The notes under the pieces: model-generated | What the model saw: the letters and a program-made list of their open reading frames with translations, nothing else | Told to the model about the DNA's origin: nothing | Database searches by the model: none | Program-made: the position numbers and the translations under genes | Shown: one piece after another, positions 25,965 through 35,979 of the stretch | How the letters are laid out: each line of letters opens with the position of its first letter | How positions within the stretch are numbered: the first letter of the stretch is position 1 | NCBI GenBank assembly: GCA_910588535.1 | Contig: CAJUOO010000003.1 | Location: forward strand, 62,001 to 126,000 | Source of the DNA: an uncultured Lachnospiraceae bacterium | GTDB lineage: Bacteria; Bacillota; Clostridia; Lachnospirales; Lachnospiraceae | Length of the DNA stretch: 64,000 nucleotides | Direction of reading: 5' to 3'

Positions 25965-27874
25965 AAGAGGCCATACAGCTTAGTTTACGAGGGTTTCAAT
26001 TGTTTTTTCACACAGCTCCAAAGCTTTTTCTTGCACGTGCTGCTTATGCTATTACGATGGGGACAGTACCATATGTGAATATCTATCTGTCAGCGCAGTT
26101 GGTTGGTGAACTGGCAGGAGATAGGGAGATCGATCGGCTTGTAGCTCTGGTGATCACGTTGTTACTATCTAATTTGTGTTTGCTTATTTTTTCTGAGAGC
26201 GTAAAGCATTGGATGATGTACGAAAATTCAGCAAATGAGAGTACAAGAGAGCTGATACTGTTTCGAAAGCTATTGTCAATGGATTTTGTGGATATGGATA
26301 GTTCACAGACACACGATCGTCTGGATCAGATCGATCAAAATGCCAACTGGGCCGGCTGGGGGTTGGGAGTTTTGCCAAAAATTTTTGAGAACAGTCTGCG
26401 CGCAATAATTAGTATTATATGTGCAGTATCATTGACAGTGGGAATGTTTTTTCAAAAGGTTCCAGAGAGTGCAGGTAGATTGAAGGTATTAAATCATCCA
26501 GTGTGTATCGTTGCTATGCTGTTATTTATGATCGGTGTGATTGCCGCTGCATCTATTATGGAGGGGAAAGCCGAACAGTATTATGCAAAATGTGCTGTGG
26601 AAGCGAGATTTGGAAATCGGAGCTGGGGATTTTTTGGGTTTGAGGTTATTGAACTGGAGCGTGCGGTAGATATGCGGATCTATAATCAGCAGAATTTATC
26701 AGCAAATTATCTTCTCAAGAATGACAGCTTTCAGTCAAATTCCATGATGGGAAGACTGGTCAAGGGGAAAATGGGAATTTTGTATGCATTTTCGTCAGTT
26801 ATTTCTAGTTCCTTTCAGGGTATAATATATCTGTTTGTCTGTATGAAGGCTTGGGCGGGAGCCTTTGGAGTGGGATTGGTTACACAATATATCGGGGCTG
26901 TTTCCGCTTTTTATTCAGGTGTGGTAGTTTTGTTTCAGGCAGTTGCTAGGCTGAAGAGTAATGCAATATTTTTAAAGATAATTTTTGAATTTCTGGATGT
27001 ACCTAATCAGATGTATCAGGGCAGTCTTACGGTGGAGAAGCGCTCAGACCACAAATATGAGATAGAGTTTAGAAATGTTTCCTTTCATTATCCCTCCTCC
27101 AAGGAATGGGCACTTAAGAATATTAATTTTCGCTTCCGCGTTGGGGAGCGGCTTGCGATTGTGGGAGAGAATGGCTCTGGAAAAACTACTTTTATCAAAC
27201 TTTTGTGTCGGCTTTATGATCCGACAGAGGGAGAGATATTATTAAATGGTATTGATATTCGCAAATATGATTATCGGGAATATATGTCTGTATTTGCTGT
27301 GGTTTTTCAGGATTTTCAGCTATTGTCTGGCAGTTTGATGGATAATGTAGCAGCAGGACGTTCTGGTGACAGTGAGAAGGTAAGAAAATGTCTTATGGAG
27401 GCGGGCTTTGGAGACAGGCTTTCCTCTCTGCCAAAGGGACTTGAAACATGTTTGCATAAAGACTTTGACAAGGATGCCGTGATATTCTCTGGTGGTGAAA
27501 AGCAGAAGATAGCGCTGGCCAGAGCACTTTATAAGGATGCACCATTTATTGTGCTGGATGAGCCGACGGCTGCCCTCGATCCGGTGGCAGAGCAGGAGGT
27601 CTATGAGAAATTCAATGAGATCGCGGGGGATAAGACCACGATCTATATTAGTCATCGATTGTCTTCCTGTAGATTTTGTGATAAGATTGCTGTTTTTGAT
27701 AAAGGAAGTATTGTACAATATGGAAATCATGAAAGTTTACTACAAGAAAAGGAAAGGAAATATTATACGCTCTGGCACGCACAGGCACAGTATTACACGG
27801 AGGAGAAAAGGAGAAAGGAAGAGCTGGATCAGCTTAGAAGGAATTTGGGGGAAAAGGTGATATTTGATGAATAA
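25943..27874 (+). CDS. ABC exporter half-transporter 2
   Basis: A 643-residue permease-ATPase. Membrane helices lie in residues about 20-330. The ATPase part has Walker A GENGSGKTT near residue 410, signature FSGGEKQ (Phe for the usual Leu) near residue 515 and Walker B VLDEPTAALD. It ends with a charged tail. It resembles gene 4 far more than its neighbour gene 1, so genes 1-2 form one heterodimer and genes 3-4 a duplicated one. All catalytic motifs are intact in both partners. It overlaps the following gene by a few bases. Confidence 0.88.
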   Translation: MGEKIFLKEAIQLSLRGFQLFFHTAPKLFLARAAYAITMGTVPYVNIYLSAQLVGELAGDREIDRLVALVITLLLSNLCLLIFSESVKHWMMYENSANESTRELILFRKLLSMDFVDMDSSQTHDRLDQIDQNANWAGWGLGVLPKIFENSLRAIISIICAVSLTVGMFFQKVPESAGRLKVLNHPVCIVAMLLFMIGVIAAASIMEGKAEQYYAKCAVEARFGNRSWGFFGFEVIELERAVDMRIYNQQNLSANYLLKNDSFQSNSMMGRLVKGKMGILYAFSSVISSSFQGIIYLFVCMKAWAGAFGVGLVTQYIGAVSAFYSGVVVLFQAVARLKSNAIFLKIIFEFLDVPNQMYQGSLTVEKRSDHKYEIEFRNVSFHYPSSKEWALKNINFRFRVGERLAIVGENGSGKTTFIKLLCRLYDPTEGEILLNGIDIRKYDYREYMSVFAVVFQDFQLLSGSLMDNVAAGRSGDSEKVRKCLMEAGFGDRLSSLPKGLETCLHKDFDKDAVIFSGGEKQKIALARALYKDAPFIVLDEPTAALDPVAEQEVYEKFNEIAGDKTTIYISHRLSSCRFCDKIAVFDKGSIVQYGNHESLLQEKERKYYTLWHAQAQYYTEEKRRKEELDQLRRNLGEKVIFDE

Positions 27875-29705
27875 AATGAAACCAAAGTATACAATATGGC
27901 AGAATGTGCAGTATATGCTTGGCATGGTATGGACATGTAAAGCCTACAGTGTGGTAGTGTTTTGTGTTCTGGCAAGCATTCTTAAAATTCTTTCCAGTCT
28001 TACAGGGATCTTGATCACGCCTGTGATCTTGCGATGTGTGGAGGTTCAGGTGCCTTTTGTCAGGCTTTTTATAACAATTCTTGTGTTTGCAGGTATGCTG
28101 ATGATTTGGAGTGGACTTTCTGCTTATGTAGAATGTGTGAATTCTCTGGCGGACAGAGCTGATATACGAAGAACGCTTATGCAGACGGTTATGAAGAAAA
28201 ATTGTACTACTTCATATCCCAATCTGGAAGACCAGAATGTTCTTTGGTACAGGAGACAGGCTGAGAAAGCTGTGAGAGGAAGTGGAGAGGCAACCGAGGG
28301 TGTGTGGAATACTTTGTCGGATATTATAAAAAATATAGGAGGTTTTTTTATTTATCTTTTTATGTTGACGGCGGTAAATCCAGTCGTTATTGTGATAACA
28401 ATGGTTACAGCAGTTCTTGGCTATCTTGTAAACCGCTATGCGAAAAGATGGCGGTATCAGCATAAAGATGAGGTTGCCGACTATGAGCTTAAGACGTGGT
28501 ATATTTTGAGAAAATCACAGGATATGACACTTGCAAAGGATCTGCGGTTATTTGGTATGGAGAATTGGCTGAAAGATATATATGCAAGTGTGATGATATT
28601 GTACAGGGGGTATTTTTTTCGAAGAGAAAGGATATATCTGCTGACAGATATTGTGAATGTTGTGCTTACATTTTTGAGAAATGGAATTGCTTATGGGTAT
28701 CTGATCTATATGGTTTTTAACCAGAATCTGCCCATATCGGAGTTTCTTCTTTATTTTGCCACAGTGGGAGGATTCACCGCTTGGATTGGTGGAATTTTTG
28801 ATTCCTTCGGCATATTGCATGAGCAGAGTCTTGATCTTTCAATGATGCGGGAATATCTGGAGATGCAGGAGGTATTTTGGGAAGAGAGTGAGAGAGATAA
28901 AAGGGAGGATATTCCTGCTTGTAAAGAATCTTGCAGCTTGGAGCTTAGAGGTGTATCATTCCGCTATCCGGGCGCTAAGGAGGATACCATCCATAATCTG
29001 GATCTGGTGATATCTCCGGGGGAGAAGCTTGCCATTGTGGGGATGAATGGAGCTGGAAAGACAACACTTGTGAAGCTGCTATGTGGTTTTTACAATCCGA
29101 CGGAGGGAGAGGTGCTTTATAATGGCATAGATATACGAAAGTTCGATCGGAGAGAATATTATTCTCTATTTTCTGCTGTATTTCAGAAATTTTCAGTTTT
29201 AGAGACTACGCTTGCAGAGAATGTGGCACAGACATATGATTCGATTGATATGGAGCGAGTAGAAAGATGTATTGAAAAGGCAGGACTGAAAAGAAAGGTG
29301 GAGGGTCTGCCAAATGGTTATCAGACGTATATTGGAAAAAGGGTATTTTTGGATGGTGTGGAGTTGTCAGGAGGAGAGATACAAAAGCTGATGCTCGCAC
29401 GAGCTTTATACAAAGACTCTCCCATACTTATATTAGATGAGCCGACTGCCGCACTTGATCCAATAGCAGAGAATGATATGTATCAGAGATACGATCAGAT
29501 GACAAGAAGCCATACCAGTGTATATATCAGCCACAGACTTGCCTCCACACGGTTTTGTGATCGCATTATCTATTTGAAAAATGGAAGAATTGCAGAGTCT
29601 GGCACTCATGAAGAATTGTTGCGGGCAGGGGGAGGATATGCACGTCTGTATGAGATGCAGAGCAAATATTATAGGGAGGGAACAGTGGATGGTGAAAAAG
29701 GATAA
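27867..29705 (+). CDS. ABC exporter half-transporter 3
   Basis: A 612-residue paralogue of half-transporter 1, sharing the opening YTIWQNVQYML, the CTTSYPNL segment and the whole ATPase layout (Walker A GMNGAGKTT, signature LSGGEIQ, Walker B LILDEPTAALD). I start it at ATG 27,867; a TTG three bases earlier is possible. It overlaps the previous gene by 8 bp. The close match of neighbouring genes 1 and 3 indicates a tandem duplication of the pair. Confidence 0.88.
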   Translation: MNKMKPKYTIWQNVQYMLGMVWTCKAYSVVVFCVLASILKILSSLTGILITPVILRCVEVQVPFVRLFITILVFAGMLMIWSGLSAYVECVNSLADRADIRRTLMQTVMKKNCTTSYPNLEDQNVLWYRRQAEKAVRGSGEATEGVWNTLSDIIKNIGGFFIYLFMLTAVNPVVIVITMVTAVLGYLVNRYAKRWRYQHKDEVADYELKTWYILRKSQDMTLAKDLRLFGMENWLKDIYASVMILYRGYFFRRERIYLLTDIVNVVLTFLRNGIAYGYLIYMVFNQNLPISEFLLYFATVGGFTAWIGGIFDSFGILHEQSLDLSMMREYLEMQEVFWEESERDKREDIPACKESCSLELRGVSFRYPGAKEDTIHNLDLVISPGEKLAIVGMNGAGKTTLVKLLCGFYNPTEGEVLYNGIDIRKFDRREYYSLFSAVFQKFSVLETTLAENVAQTYDSIDMERVERCIEKAGLKRKVEGLPNGYQTYIGKRVFLDGVELSGGEIQKLMLARALYKDSPILILDEPTAALDPIAENDMYQRYDQMTRSHTSVYISHRLASTRFCDRIIYLKNGRIAESGTHEELLRAGGGYARLYEMQSKYYREGTVDGEKG

Positions 29706-31599
29706 AATATCCTATAGAGAAGTTCTTCTACTTCATAAGAGAGGCCTAATGATATTTTGGAGAATATGTCCGGGCATATTTCTGTCCCGTGCCTGTTACG
29801 CCTTGATGACAGGTATAACACCATATATCACTATCTATTTGTCAGCTCGTCTGGTAGGAGAACTGGCAGGAGAAAGGGATATAAGACAGATTGTTATATG
29901 GGTTGCGGCTATACTGGCAGCAGGACTTTTGCTGGGGATAGGTTCTGGTTGCATCAAACGGTGGAAGCTTTATGAAAATGCGTCAATCTGGCAGGATAAG
30001 GATAGAGTTTTGATTGATAAGTTGTTAAACATGGATTTTTCAGTGATGGATGATCCGGAAACTCATCATCTGCTGGCACAGATTCAGCAAAATTCAATAT
30101 GGGGAGGTGTTGGCATTTATAAAATACCAGAGCTTTTTGAGAAGAGTATTAGCTCCATGATCAGTATTTTATGTGCAATATCTCTTACTATAGGATTGTT
30201 TGCTGAGAAGGTGCCAAAAACAGCAGGCATGCTTTGTATATTAAATCATCCTTTGTGGATAGGTGTACTGTCTGTTCTCCTGCTTGGGACTGCCATGCTT
30301 GTTATTATTATCTATAAGAGAATTAACACATATTTTGAAGAATGTACCAAAGAGGCAGAACTGGGCAATCGGGTGTGGGGATTTTTTATGTTCGAGATGA
30401 CGGATATGGAGCGGGCGATGGATATGCGCATCTACAACCAACAGGATATCGGTATACATTATTTCCAAAAACATAATAATTATGTTATGGCATTAAAGCA
30501 TCTTGCAAAAGGGAAGATGGGACTGATGAAGGGATTGGCTGCCGCTGTGGCGGTCTCTTTTCAGGGAGTGATAGATTTATTTGTCTGTATGAAGGCATGG
30601 GCAGGCGCTTTTGATATAGGCATGGCAACGCAATATATCGGAGCAGTTACAGCATTGTATAGTGGTGTCGAAACATTGGTACAAACGTATGGGATTCTTC
30701 AAAACAATGCACCATTTTTAAGGACATTATTTGAATTTTTAGATATTCCAAATTTAATGTATCAGGGAAGTCTTACCGTGGAAAAACGGCAAGATCAGCG
30801 ATATGAAATAGAGTTTAAGGATGTTTCTTTTAAATACCCTTCTTCCAAACAGTGGGCGTTAAGACATATTAGTATGCGTTTTCATATAGGGGAACGGCTT
30901 GCGATTGTGGGGGAGAATGGTTCTGGAAAAACTACCTTTATCAAGCTTTTATGTAGACTTTATGATCCGACAGAGGGAGTGATTTTGCTAAATGGCATTG
31001 ATATACGTAAATACAATTATCGGGAATATATGTCGGTGTTTGCTGTTGTCTTTCAAGATTTTCAGTTATTATCATGTAGTTTGGGAGAAAATATGGCAGC
31101 AGGAAAGAGCTATGAAAAAGAAAAGGTAGAACAATGTCTTATAAAGGCAGATTTTGGCGATCGCCTTCGGAAGCTGCCTAAGGGACTTGAGACTTGTCTT
31201 TATAAACATTTTGACAAAGAAGGCATAGAATTATCCGGCGGCGAGGCGCAAAAAATAGCTCTTGCCAGAGCATTGTATAAAGATGCGCCGTTTGCTATCT
31301 TGGATGAACCGACCGCAGCTCTTGATCCAGAGGCAGAGCAGAAAGTCTATGAGAAATTTAATGAAATTGCCGGAGATAAGACAGCGATTTACATTAGCCA
31401 TCGCCTGTCTTCCTGCAGGCTTTGTGATGTGGTTGCTGTGTTTGACAGAGGAAGGATTATACAATATGGCAGTCATGAACAGTTGCTGGAAGAGACAGAA
31501 GGAAAGTACTATCAGCTCTGGTATGCACAGGCACAGTATTATATAGAAGAGCAAGAAAGACAGAAAATGTGGAACAATCTGATAGCGGACGAAACGTAG
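29689..31599 (+). CDS. ABC exporter half-transporter 4
   Basis: A 636-residue paralogue of half-transporter 2 (shared YITIYLSARLVGELAGERD-type helix, VFAVVFQDFQLLS Q-loop and YISHRLSSCR). Walker A is GENGSGKTT, signature LSGGEAQ and Walker B AILDEPTAALD. The start at ATG 29,689 is chosen because gggaggg lies 8 bp upstream; the frame is open further upstream inside gene 3. It is the last gene of the operon, followed by a strong terminator at 31,624. Confidence 0.88.
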   Translation: MVKKDKISYREVLLLHKRGLMIFWRICPGIFLSRACYALMTGITPYITIYLSARLVGELAGERDIRQIVIWVAAILAAGLLLGIGSGCIKRWKLYENASIWQDKDRVLIDKLLNMDFSVMDDPETHHLLAQIQQNSIWGGVGIYKIPELFEKSISSMISILCAISLTIGLFAEKVPKTAGMLCILNHPLWIGVLSVLLLGTAMLVIIIYKRINTYFEECTKEAELGNRVWGFFMFEMTDMERAMDMRIYNQQDIGIHYFQKHNNYVMALKHLAKGKMGLMKGLAAAVAVSFQGVIDLFVCMKAWAGAFDIGMATQYIGAVTALYSGVETLVQTYGILQNNAPFLRTLFEFLDIPNLMYQGSLTVEKRQDQRYEIEFKDVSFKYPSSKQWALRHISMRFHIGERLAIVGENGSGKTTFIKLLCRLYDPTEGVILLNGIDIRKYNYREYMSVFAVVFQDFQLLSCSLGENMAAGKSYEKEKVEQCLIKADFGDRLRKLPKGLETCLYKHFDKEGIELSGGEAQKIALARALYKDAPFAILDEPTAALDPEAEQKVYEKFNEIAGDKTAIYISHRLSSCRLCDVVAVFDRGRIIQYGSHEQLLEETEGKYYQLWYAQAQYYIEEQERQKMWNNLIADET

Positions 31600-31623
31600 T
31601 ATATTTATTCATAATAATGGATA

Positions 31624-31665
31624 AAAAATCACTCCGAAAAGGTATACTTTTTCGGAGTGATTTTT
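31624..31665. terminator. Strong bidirectional-type terminator after the ABC operon
   Basis: A near-perfect stem of 17 bp (AAAAATCACTCCGAAAA with its complement) closed by a loop containing ggtatac and followed by T5. It separates the exporters from the polysaccharide locus. Confidence 0.85.
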
Positions 31666-31748
31666 CTATGTGCTATTTTACCATATTTCATAGCTTTTGC
31701 AAGCACTTTTTTTAAGAAATATTATACAAAGTGCACAAATGTTTCTGT

Positions 31749-31776
31749 ATTCTCAAAAAGTATACCTTTTGAGAAT
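31749..31776. other. Second hairpin with the same loop core
   Basis: A perfect 10-bp stem (ATTCTCAAAA with TTTTGAGAAT) and loop agtatacc, the complement of the loop core of the terminator at 31,624. No T run follows. The surrounding 31,666-31,959 holds no gene I can support, though a short GKTGFIQMIRALPKK-type frame hints at an old coding remnant. Confidence 0.35.
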
Positions 31777-31959
31777 GAAAATATGTATGTATATATGTTA
31801 CAGAGATATAATTGGATATTTTATGCGGAGTTTTTACAGGTACAGTACCACCGGGAAGACAGGATTTATCCAGATGATTCGTGCTCTTCCAAAGAAGCCA
31901 GAGGGCAGTTGTACTGGGAGTTATTAATTACAGAGAATAAATATTTATGAGGAAATTGT

Positions 31960-34824
31960 ATGGATTCTGATATGAAGGTCTATAAACTTACTGCGAATCA
32001 GAAAAGATATCTATCTTGGAAGCGGATGTTGGATGTAGCAGTTTGTCTTCCTGCTTGTATTATGCTTTTTCCTGTGATGGCTGGCGCGGCGGCTTTGATT
32101 AAGCTGGATTCTCCCGGCCCTATTCTTTTTAAGCAGAAGAGGGTGGGGAAGGATAAAGAGCTTTTTGAAATATGGAAATTCCGCACTATGAGGACAGATA
32201 CGCCAAAAGATATGCCGACACATCTGTTGAATAATCCTGAAGTATATATCACGAGAACAGGGCGGTGGATGAGGAAATTGTCGGTGGATGAGCTGCCACA
32301 GCTTTACCAGTGCCTGCTGACTGGCAGGCTTTCTCTGTGTGGTCCTAGACCGGCTCTCTGGAATCAGGAGGATCTGATAGCAGAGCGTGATAAATATGGT
32401 GCTAACAGTATTAAGCCGGGTATTACTGGCTGGGCGCAGATCAATGGAAGAGATGAGCTGCCTATCGCTGAGAAGGCAAGATTAGATGGAGAATATGTGA
32501 AAAAATTAGGGCTTTGGATGGATATAAAGTGTATTTTTGGAACCATCGGCTCTGTGCTCAGCCATAGCGGGGTGGTGGAAGGCAGCGCCGGAGGAGGGTG
32601 CAACAGGAAGGAGTATCCAGATAGAAAAGGAGACTATACACAAGAGAGGTATGTAGAAAAGGAAGTAAAAAAAGAGAGAAATACAGTGAAAGTATTGATC
32701 ACTGGCGCAGGTTCTTATCTTGGGACAGCAGTGGAAAGCTGGTTAAATCAGGAAAATAAGAAAAGTGGAAAAGAACGATATCAGATCGATACCTTAGACA
32801 TGAAAGATACCATGTGGAAAAAGCATGATTTTACAAAATATGATGTGGTCTATCATGTGGCGGGGATCGCCCATTCAGATACTAAGGATGCATCCGAGGA
32901 ACAGAAGAGAATGTATTATAAAATCAATACAAAGCTTGCTGTTGATGTGGCGGAGAAAGCAAAGATAGCTGGGGTTAGGCAGTTTATCTTTATGTCCTCT
33001 ATGATTATTTATGGTGGATGTAAGGAAAAGAAAATTGGCATTGATACTGTGCCAAAGCCATTGAATTTTTATGGGGATAGTAAATGGAAGGCAGATCAGA
33101 GAGTAAGAGCACTTTCTGATGATAGGTTTCGTGTGGCTGTTCTTAGACCTCCTATGATATATGGCAGGGGGAGCAAGGGGAATTATCCTGAATTGGCAAA
33201 GCTTGCGGGGACACTTCCGGTATTTCCCGCGGTGAGAAATATGAGATCGATGCTCTATATTGACAATTTTTGTCAATTTGTCAAGCTGATAATTGATAAT
33301 GAGGAATCAGGTATATTTTTTCCTCAAAATAAAGAGTATGCCATAACATCTGATATGGTTCGGATCATTGCAAAAACAAAAGGTCATAGGATAAGAATGA
33401 TCCCTTTTATGAGTATTCCAGTAAAGCTGCTTGGAAAAATACCGGGAAGGCTTGGAGAGCTCGCTAAGAAGGCATTTGGAGATTTTGTTTATGATAAAAA
33501 TTTAAGTGAGTATAAAGAAGAGTATCGACTTTATAGTCTTGAGGAGTCCATATTACAGACAGAAGGATGTTGTGCAAAAAGGGAAGATAGAAAGAAACAT
33601 ATCCTTGTTGTAAGCCAATATTTTTATCCCGAACAATTTCGGATTAATGATATTTGTACCGAGTGGGTAAAAAGAGGGTATCAGGTAACAGTGATAACTG
33701 GAATACCAAATTATCCACAAGGAAAATTTTATAAAGGATATGGGTTTTTACATAAAAGAAGAGAAACGTGGAATGGAATCTCTATTGTCCGTATTCCAAT
33801 TATTCCAAGAGGGCAAAATGTGATTGGATTGATTACAAATTATCTTTCTTTTGTTTTATCAGGATTTGTGTGGAAATCGCTGAGCAGAAAAAAAGCGGAT
33901 AAAGTATTTATATTTGAGGTTTCTCCTATGACACAGGCTCTGGTGGGAGTGTGGTATGCAAAGAAGCATAAGATTCCTTGCAGTTTGTATGTGCAGGATC
34001 TGTGGCCGGAAAATGTGGAGACTGTGATGAAGATACATCACCCAATGGTGATAAAGCCCATTCGAAAGATGGTGGATGATATATACCGAAATTGTACAAC
34101 GATATTAGCTACATCGCCAAGTCTTCAGAAGGAGATACAAAAGAGATGCAAGGAGAAAAAGAAAGTTTTATATCTTCCACAATATGCGGAGGATTTGTAT
34201 CAGCCAGTAAGCAGGGAGATAGTTAGGAGAGAGAACTTAGTTCCAGAGCTATCAGAGGATGGAAGATTTAAGATAATATTTACTGGAAATATTGGACGAG
34301 CACAGGGGTTGGAGATTCTTCCAGAAGCAGCAGCGCTATTACAAAAGAGATATGGAAAAAAGATATTGTTTGTTATTGTGGGAGATGGCAGAAACAAGCA
34401 AGAATTTATAGAGAGAATCTGTCAAAGACAGGTAGAAGATATGTTTTTGCTGATAGAAGGACAACCTGCCAGCAGAATCCCTGCTTTTTTGGCTTGCTGT
34501 GAGGTAGCCTTTGTCTCTTTTATGGAAAATGAACTATTTGCCAAGACAATCCCTGCAAAATTACAGTCTTATATGGCGTGTGGTATGCCAATATTGGCAT
34601 CTGCTACAGGAGAGACAGAACGGATTATCAAGGAAGCAGAATGTGGAATTTCGGCGGCGATAGGAAAGAAAAAAGAGCTATGCAGGGCAATCCTTACATT
34701 TATGTCGATGAATCAGGAAGATCTGGAGAAAATGGGAAGAAATAGCAGAAAATATTCTGTAGAGCATTTTGATAAAAAGAAGATATTGGATCGGATGGAT
34801 TTTGTTTTCACAGATAGGAGTTAG
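31960..34824 (+). CDS. Three-module fusion: initiating sugar-phosphate transferase, SDR reductase, GT4 glycosyltransferase
   Basis: A 954-residue protein with three complete modules. Residues 1-220 are a bacterial sugar transferase that puts a sugar phosphate on undecaprenyl phosphate (DSPGPILFKQKRVG, KFRTMR, LSVDELPQL, GPRPALW, PGITGWAQINGR). Residues 243-535 are an NAD-dependent epimerase/reductase (ITGAGSYLGTAV nucleotide loop, catalytic YGDSK). Residues 545-950 are a GT4 glycosyltransferase close to the WbuB/L-FucNAc transferase type (VVSQYFYPEQFRIND, LWPENVETV, FTGNIGRAQGLE). The modules could build the first two sugars on the lipid carrier in one polypeptide. No stop or frameshift separates them. 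It is the first gene of the locus. Confidence 0.88.
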   Translation: MDSDMKVYKLTANQKRYLSWKRMLDVAVCLPACIMLFPVMAGAAALIKLDSPGPILFKQKRVGKDKELFEIWKFRTMRTDTPKDMPTHLLNNPEVYITRTGRWMRKLSVDELPQLYQCLLTGRLSLCGPRPALWNQEDLIAERDKYGANSIKPGITGWAQINGRDELPIAEKARLDGEYVKKLGLWMDIKCIFGTIGSVLSHSGVVEGSAGGGCNRKEYPDRKGDYTQERYVEKEVKKERNTVKVLITGAGSYLGTAVESWLNQENKKSGKERYQIDTLDMKDTMWKKHDFTKYDVVYHVAGIAHSDTKDASEEQKRMYYKINTKLAVDVAEKAKIAGVRQFIFMSSMIIYGGCKEKKIGIDTVPKPLNFYGDSKWKADQRVRALSDDRFRVAVLRPPMIYGRGSKGNYPELAKLAGTLPVFPAVRNMRSMLYIDNFCQFVKLIIDNEESGIFFPQNKEYAITSDMVRIIAKTKGHRIRMIPFMSIPVKLLGKIPGRLGELAKKAFGDFVYDKNLSEYKEEYRLYSLEESILQTEGCCAKREDRKKHILVVSQYFYPEQFRINDICTEWVKRGYQVTVITGIPNYPQGKFYKGYGFLHKRRETWNGISIVRIPIIPRGQNVIGLITNYLSFVLSGFVWKSLSRKKADKVFIFEVSPMTQALVGVWYAKKHKIPCSLYVQDLWPENVETVMKIHHPMVIKPIRKMVDDIYRNCTTILATSPSLQKEIQKRCKEKKKVLYLPQYAEDLYQPVSREIVRRENLVPELSEDGRFKIIFTGNIGRAQGLEILPEAAALLQKRYGKKILFVIVGDGRNKQEFIERICQRQVEDMFLLIEGQPASRIPAFLACCEVAFVSFMENELFAKTIPAKLQSYMACGMPILASATGETERIIKEAECGISAAIGKKKELCRAILTFMSMNQEDLEKMGRNSRKYSVEHFDKKKILDRMDFVFTDRS

Positions 34825-34826
34825 TT

Positions 34827-35972
34827 TTGAAAAAGATGATAAAGCGGCCTTATCAGAGGTGTACGCAATGTGTGATGGATACCACAGATTCTCAGATTAG
34901 TTTTGATGATAATGGGGTCTGTGATCATTGTAGAAATTTTGAAAAAAATATAAAGCCATATTGGAAGCCCACAGAGAATAGGTTTGATGAGCTTGAGAAG
35001 GCTGCTGACAAAATCAGAAGAGCGGGAAGAGGAAAGGAATATGATTGTCTTCTGGGGTTGAGCGGCGGGGCGGACAGCTCTTATATGGCGTATATTGCCA
35101 AGGAAATTATGCATGTAAGGCCCTTAGCTTTTGTTGTGGATACTGGCTGGAACTTAAATGTGGCAGTGGAAAATATTGAGAAAATAGTAAAGGGACTTAA
35201 TTTGGATCTGTACACAGAAGTGATTCACTGGAAGGAGATGGCAGATTTTCAGTTGGCAATGTTTCGTTCACAGATATCTTCTCAGGATGCTCCACAGGAT
35301 CATGCCATATTTGCGGCAATGTATAATTATGCGGCAAAAAATCATATAAAATATGTGCTCACAGGCTCCAATCATTCTACTGAATTTATCAGACCTCCCA
35401 TGGAGTGGATCTATATGAATGATCTTACAATGTATAAGGATATTCATAGAAAATTTGGCAAAAGAGAATTAAAAACTTATCCGACCTGTGGGATTTTAAA
35501 ATATCGCCTGTACTATAAATATATTCTTGGCTTACAGCGATTTTATCCGCTGGATTATGTGGTATATAACAAGGCGGAGGCAGAGAAATTTCTTCATCAG
35601 AAATATGGATGGACAAAATATGAAAATAAGCATTATGAAAATATTTTCACTCGTTTTTTTGAAGGGTATTATCTGCCTCATAAATTTGGGTTTGATACCA
35701 GAAAAAATGTGTATTCTACGCAGATACTAGCAGGAACAATGTCAAGGGAAGAAGCAATCGAAGCATTGAAGACAAATCCTTATGATCCAGATTTAATGGA
35801 GCAAGATAAAGAATATATTGCCAGAAAACTGGGAATTACAGTGAGAGAATTTGAAAAAATAATTGAAGGAAGAAATAAGACCCCCATGGATTATAAAAAT
35901 GATTTCTGGATGATTCAGCTAGGGATTCGAATATGCAGGATGCTTGGGATAGAGAATAGAAATATAAGGTAG
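34827..35972 (+). CDS. N-acetyl sugar amidotransferase (WbuX/LfnA/WbpG type)
   Basis: A 381-residue PP-loop (ATP pyrophosphatase) protein of the N-acetyl sugar amidotransferase family. It has the N-terminal CTQCVMDTTDSQI zinc-type segment, CDHCRNFE and the PP-loop LLGLSGGADSSY near residue 75. With a HisH-like ammonia donor and a HisF-like partner it turns a sugar acetamido group into acetamidino. The following two genes are exactly those partners. The start is TTG at 34,827, two bases after the previous stop, behind ataggag. With fnlABC in the same locus the likely substrate is L-FucNAc. Confidence 0.88.
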   Translation: MKKMIKRPYQRCTQCVMDTTDSQISFDDNGVCDHCRNFEKNIKPYWKPTENRFDELEKAADKIRRAGRGKEYDCLLGLSGGADSSYMAYIAKEIMHVRPLAFVVDTGWNLNVAVENIEKIVKGLNLDLYTEVIHWKEMADFQLAMFRSQISSQDAPQDHAIFAAMYNYAAKNHIKYVLTGSNHSTEFIRPPMEWIYMNDLTMYKDIHRKFGKRELKTYPTCGILKYRLYYKYILGLQRFYPLDYVVYNKAEAEKFLHQKYGWTKYENKHYENIFTRFFEGYYLPHKFGFDTRKNVYSTQILAGTMSREEAIEALKTNPYDPDLMEQDKEYIARKLGITVREFEKIIEGRNKTPMDYKNDFWMIQLGIRICRMLGIENRNIR

Positions 35973-35979
35973 GATAGAG

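Noticed and set aside
31657..31950. 97-residue open frame between the ABC operon and the polysaccharide locus
   Set aside because: It starts inside the terminator, has no ribosome site and matches nothing; another frame over the same DNA also shows protein-like pieces, so at best it is a decayed remnant.
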